A stretch of 64,000 nucleotides of DNA from Streptomyces antarcticus (lineage in GTDB: Bacteria > Actinomycetota > Actinomycetes > Streptomycetales > Streptomycetaceae), in the NCBI RefSeq assembly GCF_026627255.1, contig NZ_JAPNLM010000026.1:46434-110433 (forward strand). The letters run 5' to 3'. The notes below the pieces were generated by a model. The model had not been told where the DNA came from and did no database searches. It was given only the letters and a program-made list of their open reading frames with translations. This document shows, piece after piece, positions 58,463-64,000 of the stretch. Each line of letters opens with the position of its first letter. Position 1 is the stretch's first letter. The translations under genes were made by a program, and so were the position numbers.

Positions 58463-58501
58463 TCGTCCGCGCCGCCCCCACCCCGTCAGGGAGCTTCCCC
58501 C

Positions 58502-59698
58502 ATGCGCCTGTTCGTACGTGTGGCCACCGCCACGCTCATCGCCATGACCCCGGCTCTGGCCGGGACGGCGTCCGCCGCCGCTCCGGAACCGACCCCGGTG
58601 CCGCTGAAGACCGCCGCCAACGCCGTGCCCGGCCGGTACATCGTGACCCTCGAGAAGGGGGTGGACGCGGCGCAGGCGGCGAAGCGGCTGGGCCTGAAGC
58701 CGTCGTTCCTCTACACCTCGGCGCTGAACGGCTTCGCCGTCCCGCTGACCCCGCTCCAGCTGACGATCGTCCGCAACAGCCTGGGCGTGAAGGCGGTCGA
58801 GGAGGACGCGAAGGTCCAGTCGGTGCCCAAGCCGAGCAGGACCGGGGCGACGCGGGCGCCGGCCTCGTCGTGGGGGCTCGACCGGATCGACCAGCGGGCG
58901 TGGGACAAGGCGAACGGGCAGGGCGACGGCCAGTTCACCACCCAGGGCAACGGCTCCGGGGTGACCGCGTACATCCTCGACACCGGCATCGAGTACGGGC
59001 ACGACGAGTTCGGCGGCCGCGCCGTCTTCGGCTTCGACGCCGTGGGCGACGGCCAGGGCGGCGCGGACTGCAACGGTCACGGTACGCACGTCGCGGGCAC
59101 GGTCGGCGGCAGCACGTACGGGGTCGCGAAGAAGGCGAACCTCGTCAGCGTGCGGGTGCTCGGGTGCGACGGTCAGGGCACGCTCTCGGGGATCGTCGCC
59201 GGACTGGACTGGGTGGCCAGGAACGCCACGCAGCCCGCCGTGCTGAACGCCTCCCTCGGCGGGGACAGGTCCGACGCCGTGAACGACGCCGCCGACGCGG
59301 TGACCGCGGCGGGCGTCCTGCCGGTCGTCGCGGCCGGCAACTCCTCGAAGGACGCCTGCCTGGTCTCCCCGGCGTCCGCGTCGAAGGTGGTGACGGTGGC
59401 GGCCTCCGACAAGTGGGACGAGGAGACCTCCTTCTCGAACTACGGCGGGTGCGTGGAGATCTACGCCCCCGGCGAGCAGATCCTGTCCGCGAAGCTGGGC
59501 GGCGGCAGCGTGGCCCTGGACGGTACGTCCATGGCGTCGCCGCACGTCGCCGGGGTCGTCGCGCTCTACAAGCAGGCGAACCCGAAGGCGGCGCCCGAGG
59601 ACATCGTGGCGTGGCTCGGCGACGAGTCCACCAAGGACGTGCTGAGCAGCATCAGCAAGTCCAGCCCGAACGGGCTGCTGTTCACCGGCGGGATCTGA
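58502..59698 (+). CDS. Secreted subtilisin-like serine protease (S8, proteinase K group)
   Basis: The 398-aa protein has a signal peptide (1-27), an I9 propeptide (about 35-110; VPGRYIVTLEKGVDAAQ) and a peptidase domain. The catalytic residues are D160 (AYILDTGIEYGHDEFGG), H193 (NGHGTHVAGTVGG), oxyanion N280 (VVAAGNSS) and S343 (LDGTSMASPHVAGVVALYK). Residue order and spacing fit extracellular proteinase K-like enzymes. AGGGAG lies eight bases before the ATG. A separate I9 protein is encoded divergently. Confidence 0.95.
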   Translation: MRLFVRVATATLIAMTPALAGTASAAAPEPTPVPLKTAANAVPGRYIVTLEKGVDAAQAAKRLGLKPSFLYTSALNGFAVPLTPLQLTIVRNSLGVKAVEEDAKVQSVPKPSRTGATRAPASSWGLDRIDQRAWDKANGQGDGQFTTQGNGSGVTAYILDTGIEYGHDEFGGRAVFGFDAVGDGQGGADCNGHGTHVAGTVGGSTYGVAKKANLVSVRVLGCDGQGTLSGIVAGLDWVARNATQPAVLNASLGGDRSDAVNDAADAVTAAGVLPVVAAGNSSKDACLVSPASASKVVTVAASDKWDEETSFSNYGGCVEIYAPGEQILSAKLGGGSVALDGTSMASPHVAGVVALYKQANPKAAPEDIVAWLGDESTKDVLSSISKSSPNGLLFTGGI

Positions 59699-59731
59699 CA
59701 GCCGGACCCGGCGCTCCGGCGGCGCGCCCGC

Positions 59732-60319
59732 TCAGTCGGTGCGCAGGCGGGCGTGCAGGTGCTCGTCGTGCCAGCCGTCCGCGTGCAGGAGCGCGCCGCG
59801 CATGATGCCCTCCAGGGGGAACCCGGCGCGGAGGGCGACGACGCAGGACGCCGGGTTGCGCACGGAGTGGGTGATGCGCAGGCGGTGCAGGCCGAGGGTC
59901 TCGAAGGCCCAGCGGCTGACCAGGTCGATGGCCCGCGCCATCACCCCGACGCCGCGACCGGCGGGCAGCAGCCAGTACAGGAACTCGGCGCTGCCGCCCG
60001 CGAGGTCGACGTCCCCCAGGCCGACCAGGCCGAAGGCCTGGCCGCCCTGGGCGGGTGCCACGGCCCAGAGCACGCCCTCCTCGGCCTGCCGGCGGGTTTC
60101 CCAGCGGGCGATCCGCGCCACCGCTCCGGCCTCGTCGAGCAGGCTGGGGCGGTTCCAGAACCGGATGTCCGGGTCGTGGCAGGCCTCGACGAGGGCGGGC
60201 GCGTCGTACGCGGTCCAGGGGCGCAGGTGCAGCCCGCCGGTACCGGGGAGGTAGAACTCCGGCTGGGGCAGGGCGGCCAGTCGGCCTGTGGGGACCACAG
60301 GGGGTATCGCGTCGCTCAT
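59732..60319 (-). CDS. GNAT-family (RimJ/RimL-like) N-acetyltransferase
   Basis: The 195-aa protein has LHLRPWTAYDAPALVEACHDPDIRFWNR, the strand EFLYWLLPAGRGVGVMARAIDLVSRWAFETLGLHRLRITHSVRNPASCVVALRAGF and the ending DEHLHARLRTD, typical of RimJ/RimL-like acetyltransferases. The acetyl-CoA motif is AGRGVGVMA. The target is unknown. It converges on the subtilase gene. Confidence 0.9.
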   Translation of the reverse strand: MSDAIPPVVPTGRLAALPQPEFYLPGTGGLHLRPWTAYDAPALVEACHDPDIRFWNRPSLLDEAGAVARIARWETRRQAEEGVLWAVAPAQGGQAFGLVGLGDVDLAGGSAEFLYWLLPAGRGVGVMARAIDLVSRWAFETLGLHRLRITHSVRNPASCVVALRAGFPLEGIMRGALLHADGWHDEHLHARLRTD

Positions 60320-60542
60320 GAGCGCATCCTGCCGGACCCGCGGGGCCGGACGGGAATCGAGTGGGGCGGGCGGCGGGAGGGGTGGCCGAAGGACTCCACG
60401 TACGGGTCAACCGGTCTGCGACACATACAAACTGAAAGATCATCATGTGTGGCAAATCGGATCATCCTTCCTGGTCTCTGCTCCTGCGTCGAGTGCGGGT
60501 GAAGGGACGAAGCTGGTCGGCGTGGCGGCGCCGGCGCGGGGT

Positions 60543-62093
60543 TCAGGCCAGGGCGGGCTGTTTGTCGGGGTCGGGGTCGGAGCCGGTGGCCGGGGCGGGC
60601 GGGGCGGGTTCCGGGGCGGTGTTGAGTTCGGCCAGCATCTGCCGCGTGAAGCCGAAGAAGTAGGTGGCGGCGAAGCCCACCAGGTAGCCGACCGCCAGAC
60701 CGCCCGCGTAGATCGCGAGGGTGGCGCCCATGCCCGACGTGCCGTCCAGCAGCGGGAAGAGGGCCCAGCCCGAGGGGCCGATGGCGGTCGAGCCGAAGCC
60801 CACGCCCAGCTGGTTGAAGAGACCGACGAAGGCCCCGCCGGCCGCGCCGCCGACGCAGGCGGTGACGAAGGGGCGGCCCAGCGGCAGCGAGACGCCGTAG
60901 ATCAGCGGCTCGCCGACGCCCAGGAAGCCGGCCGGGAGCGCGGACTTGATGGTGGAGCGCAGCGAGCCGTTGTGCGGGAGCTTGTAGTAGACGGCGACGG
61001 CCGCGCCGACCTGGCCCGCGCCCGCCATGGCGAGGATGGGCAGCAGGACGGTGTACCCGGACTGCTCGATGAGCGTGGTGTGGATGGGGATCAGGGCCTG
61101 GTGCAGGCCCAGCATCACCAGCGGCAGGAACAGCCCGCCGAGGACCAGGCCGGCGAAGGCGCCGCCGGTGGCGAGGAGCCAGTCGGCGAAGGTGCCGATG
61201 GCGGTGGAGGCCTCACCGGCGAGGAACATCAGGCCGAAGAGGGTGACCAGGCCCGAGATCAGGACCGTGAGGGTGGGCGTGACCAGTACGTCCAGCGCCT
61301 CGGGGACCCACTTGCGGCACCACTTCTCCACGTACACGGCGAGCAGGGCCGCGGCGAGCGCGCCGAGGACGCCGCCCTGGCCGGGCTTGAGCTCCAGCCC
61401 GAAGGCGGCGACCTTCGCGACGCCGGGGAAGACGATGATCGCGGCGACGGCGCCGCCCAGGATCGGCGTACCGCCGAACTCCTTGGCGGTGTTGTAGCCG
61501 ACGAAGACCGCGATCAGCGACATGAAGCCTGAGGCGATGGCGGCGAGCGCCGGGACGATGGCGGGCAGCCAGCCCAGGTTCGTCAGCAGGCCGTTCAGGC
61601 CCGCGATGACGCCGCAGCCGATCAGGGCGGGGATGAGCGGTACGAAGATGTTCGCGATGCGGCGCAGGAACAGCTTGAAGGGGGTGGCGTTCCTGGCCTT
61701 GCGGGCCTGCTTCAGTGCCGCACCCTGCGAGGCCAGCTCCGAGGCCGTGACCGGATGGCCGCCGGGGCCGCCGGGGCCGCCGGGGCCGCCGGGGGCGGGC
61801 GTGGACACCCCGGCCGCGGCCGGCGCCGCCGCGCGGCCCTCCGCGACGAGCGCCTCGAACTCCGGGGTGACCCGGGCGACCGTGCCCGGCCCCAGCACGA
61901 TCTGGTAGGTGTCGTCCTCGACCACGCCCATGACCGCCGGGACGGCCTTGAGGGCCTCCTCCTGGACCAGGCTCCGGTCGCGCAGGCCGATGCGCAGGCG
62001 GGTCATGCAGTGCGCGATCGAGGTGATGTTGTCCGGGCCGCCGACCAGAGGAAGGATCGCGGCGGCTGTGGCGCGGTTCTTGTCAGTGGACAT
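60543..62093 (-). CDS. murP: PTS sugar transporter EIIBC, probable N-acetylmuramic acid transporter MurP
   Basis: The 516-aa permease has an EIIB domain (1-90) with phospho-cysteine C29 in ITSIAHCMTRLRIGLRD. A Gly/Pro linker and an EIIC domain follow, with about ten membrane segments and GVGEPLIYGVSLPLGRPF. No EIIA domain is present, so EIIA comes from elsewhere (Crr). murR and murQ upstream on the same strand indicate MurNAc as substrate, giving MurNAc-6-P for MurQ. The C-terminal tail is Pro/Asp-rich and disordered. Confidence 0.88.
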   Translation of the reverse strand: MSTDKNRATAAAILPLVGGPDNITSIAHCMTRLRIGLRDRSLVQEEALKAVPAVMGVVEDDTYQIVLGPGTVARVTPEFEALVAEGRAAAPAAAGVSTPAPGGPGGPGGPGGHPVTASELASQGAALKQARKARNATPFKLFLRRIANIFVPLIPALIGCGVIAGLNGLLTNLGWLPAIVPALAAIASGFMSLIAVFVGYNTAKEFGGTPILGGAVAAIIVFPGVAKVAAFGLELKPGQGGVLGALAAALLAVYVEKWCRKWVPEALDVLVTPTLTVLISGLVTLFGLMFLAGEASTAIGTFADWLLATGGAFAGLVLGGLFLPLVMLGLHQALIPIHTTLIEQSGYTVLLPILAMAGAGQVGAAVAVYYKLPHNGSLRSTIKSALPAGFLGVGEPLIYGVSLPLGRPFVTACVGGAAGGAFVGLFNQLGVGFGSTAIGPSGWALFPLLDGTSGMGATLAIYAGGLAVGYLVGFAATYFFGFTRQMLAELNTAPEPAPPAPATGSDPDPDKQPALA

Positions 62094-62154
62094 GCTGGGG
62101 TCGCCTTGCGTCGGGGGTGCGGGCGGGGGCGGGTTGCGGGCGGGGTGGGGCCGG

Positions 62155-63078
62155 TCAGGAGGCCGCGGCGAGCGCGGCGCGCAGGTGCCCCCGCGAGGAG
62201 GCGAGCAGCTCGGCGGCCTTCGGGCCGTCGACGCCGCCGAGGACGACGAGGATGGCGTTCTTCACCTCGCCGCCGGTGGCCGTCAGCGCGGCCTCGATCT
62301 CCTCGTCGGGCGCGCCGGTGGCCAGGGCCACGATGCGGCGGGCGCGGGCGCGCAGCTTCTCGTTCGAGGAGCGCATGTCGACCATCAGGTTCCCGTACGT
62401 CTTCCCGAGCCGGATCATCGTCACCGTCGAGATCAGGTTGAGTACGAGCTTCTGGGCGGTACCGGCCTTCAACCGGGTCGATCCGGTGAGCAGTTCGGGC
62501 CCCACGACCACCTCGATGCCGTGCTCGGCGGCCGCGGCGAGCGCCGAGCCCGCGTTGCAGGACAGCCCGAGGGTGAGCGCGCCGCGCGTACGGGCGAACT
62601 CGACGGCGCCGATCGCGTACGGGGTGCGCCCGGAGGCGGAGACGCCGACCACGGTGTCGTCGGGGCCCAGCTCCAGCGCGGTGAGGTCCTCGGCGGCCAG
62701 CTCCCGGGAGTCCTCGGCGCCCTCGACGGCCTTGACCATGGCCGAGGGGCCGCCGGCGATCAGGCCGACGACCTCCGCCGGGTCGGTGTTGAAGGTGGGC
62801 GGGCACTCGCTGGCGTCCAGCACGCCCATCCGGCCCGCGGTGCCGGCGCCCGCGTAGACGAGCCGGCCGCCGCGCGCCATCCGCTCGGCGATCGCGTCGA
62901 TCGCGGCGGCGATCTCCGGCAGCCGCGAGGCGACGGCGGCCGGGACGGTGGCGTCCTCGGCGTTCATCAGGCGGGCGATCTCCAGGGTGGACAGCCGGTC
63001 GACCTCGGCCAGTTCGGGCCGGAAGGCCTCGGTGGTCAGGGTCTCCAGCTGGGCGCGGAGGGCGGTGTACGCGGTCAT
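62155..63078 (-). CDS. murQ: N-acetylmuramic acid 6-phosphate etherase MurQ
   Basis: The 307-aa SIS-domain enzyme splits MurNAc-6-P into GlcNAc-6-P and D-lactate. It has VYAGAGTAGRMGVLDASECPPTFNTDP (catalytic Glu in SECPPTF), AEDSRELAAEDL, VVGVSASGRTPYAIGAVEFA and KAGTAQKLVLNLISTVTMIRLGKTYGNLMVD. GlcNAc-6-P then feeds NagA. It sits between murR and murP in one operon, 61 bp before murP. Confidence 0.96.
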   Translation of the reverse strand: MTAYTALRAQLETLTTEAFRPELAEVDRLSTLEIARLMNAEDATVPAAVASRLPEIAAAIDAIAERMARGGRLVYAGAGTAGRMGVLDASECPPTFNTDPAEVVGLIAGGPSAMVKAVEGAEDSRELAAEDLTALELGPDDTVVGVSASGRTPYAIGAVEFARTRGALTLGLSCNAGSALAAAAEHGIEVVVGPELLTGSTRLKAGTAQKLVLNLISTVTMIRLGKTYGNLMVDMRSSNEKLRARARRIVALATGAPDEEIEAALTATGGEVKNAILVVLGGVDGPKAAELLASSRGHLRAALAAAS

Positions 63079-63088
63079 GGTCGGGCTC

Positions 63089-64000
63089 CTAGCGGGCGGT
63101 GCTGCTGCGCTTGCCGGTCGGTACGGCGGTCTGGTGGCGGGGGGCGAGCGCCTCGTACGAGGCGGCGAGGGCGGGTGCGGCGGTCTCGTACGTCCGCTGC
63201 GCCACGCCGACGAACAGGCAGTCCACGACGAGGAGCTGGCTGGTCCGGCTGGACATGGCGGCCGGGCGCAGCTGGGTCTCGCGGGCGGCGGAGGTGGCCA
63301 GGACGTGATCGGCGTAGTGGGCGACGGGGGCGTTCGGGCGGCCGGTGAGCGCGATGGTGGTGGCGCCGCGCTCGAAGGCCGTACGGAGCGGCTCGATGAC
63401 GTCGCCCGTGGAGCCGGAGTGGGTGACGGCGACGGCCACGTCGCCGGGGCGCAGCAGGACGGCGTTGGTGACGGCGAGGTGGGTGTCCTGGTGGGCGTGG
63501 GCGATCAGGCCGATGCGCAGCAGCTTCTGGGCGAGGTCCTGGCCGACGAGGGCGGAGGCGCCGACGCCGTAGATGTCGATGCGCCGGGCGGTCGCGAGGG
63601 CGGTGACGGCGCCGGCCAGCTGGGTCAGGTCGAGCCCGGCGGCGGTGTCGGCGAGGGTCTGCGCCTCCTCGTGGGCCAGCTTGGCGACGACGTCCGCGAG
63701 GGGGTCGTCGACGGCTATGTCGACGGTGACGGCGGGCGCGGCGCCGGACTCCTGCTGCGCGGCGAGCGCGGCCAGCGCGAGGCGCAGGTCGCGGTAGCCG
63801 GGGTAGCCGAGGAGGCGGGCGGTGCGGACGACGGTGGCGTCGCTGGTGCCGGTGTGCTCGGCGAGGGCGGAGACGGTGAGCTGCGCGCAGCCGGCCGGGT
63901 CGGAGGCGACGGCCTCGGCGACGGCCTGCACGGAGCGGGTCATGGACGGGCCGAGGCTGCGGACCCGGGCCCGGAGGGCGGAGGGTGCGGGGGTGGTGGG
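63089..64000 (-). CDS. murR: RpiR-family regulator MurR, 5' end beyond the window
   Basis: At least 304 codons are open to the window end. The N-terminal HTH (MTRSVQAVAEAVASDP, LTVSALAEHTGTSDATVVRTARLLG) and the C-terminal SIS domain (RRIDIYGVGASALVGQDLAQKL, VAVAVTHSGSTGDVIEPLRTA) are typical RpiR features. Sequence upstream of the Met at 63943 (LRARVRSLGPS) looks like the family N-terminus, so the true start is beyond 64000. It probably represses murQP and senses MurNAc-6-P. It lies 10 bp before murQ. Confidence 0.88.
   Translation of the reverse strand, partial: PTTPAPSALRARVRSLGPSMTRSVQAVAEAVASDPAGCAQLTVSALAEHTGTSDATVVRTARLLGYPGYRDLRLALAALAAQQESGAAPAVTVDIAVDDPLADVVAKLAHEEAQTLADTAAGLDLTQLAGAVTALATARRIDIYGVGASALVGQDLAQKLLRIGLIAHAHQDTHLAVTNAVLLRPGDVAVAVTHSGSTGDVIEPLRTAFERGATTIALTGRPNAPVAHYADHVLATSAARETQLRPAAMSSRTSQLLVVDCLFVGVAQRTYETAAPALAASYEALAPRHQTAVPTGKRSSTAR

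Noticed and set aside
60420..60500. AT-rich stretch with a small ORF upstream of the PTS gene's 3' end
   Set aside because: The ORF has no ribosome site or homology; the stretch may hold the promoter of the GNAT gene at 60319, but no clear -35/-10 pair was found.

Overview
The window is from a high-GC actinomycete chromosome, almost certainly Streptomyces. Codons end overwhelmingly in G or C. Gene order matches the conserved Streptomyces core: mshA, gpm, phoU-phoRP, carD, ispDF-cysS-rlmB, msiK, cdgB, nagKA, otsAB, a thrC-like gene, a solo groEL, then mur genes. No plasmid, phage, insertion sequence or CRISPR signature was seen.

Layout. 1-8600: a PP2C-type response regulator (cut by the window edge), a secreted NlpC/P60 hydrolase, a methyltransferase, mshA with a YbjN partner, an MFS transporter, phosphoglycerate mutase and a RibD-like reductase. 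8684-12140: an unusual tRNA-Trp, a tiny Cys-rich peptide gene, and divergent phoU and phoRP around a PHO-box-like site. 12155-21300: a lipoprotein, carD, ispD-ispF-cysS-rlmB, and DoxX, nucleotidyltransferase and secreted-protein genes. 21500-31750: msiK with a DasR-like site, tRNA-Thr, and an accessory stretch rich in short tandem repeats and decayed genes (a frameshifted thioredoxin-fold lipoprotein and a DUF6879/DUF5753 remnant). 31855-42017: SenS/SenR/HbpS redox-haem sensing, M1 peptidase, TerD, ArfB, flavin reductase, the diguanylate cyclase CdgB and a CBM-type membrane protein. 42043-50501: sugar genes (pfkB-like, nagA, nagK, a sugar-binding lipoprotein, otsB, otsA, gpgS). 50689-55143: a SAM riboswitch in front of a threonine-synthase-like gene plus a MoaD-like sulfur carrier, a cold-shock gene, and groEL with two CIRCE operators. 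55184-64000: accessory genes including a separate trpF, two Uma2 fragments, a GH16-like protein, a stand-alone I9 inhibitor beside a subtilase, and a murR-murQ-murP operon running off the edge.

How the genes work together. Amino-sugar use is a recurring theme. msiK, nagKA and the divergent binding-protein gene carry related DasR-like sites, and murRQP handles MurNAc. Trehalose is covered by otsA/otsB, mycothiol by mshA, and phosphate control by phoU/phoRP. The most interesting module is the SAM riboswitch, threonine-synthase homologue and sulfur carrier. It points to homocysteine synthesis from O-phosphohomoserine rather than threonine synthesis. Repeated small tandem duplications, several beside stop codons and one causing a frameshift, are the most unusual DNA-level feature.
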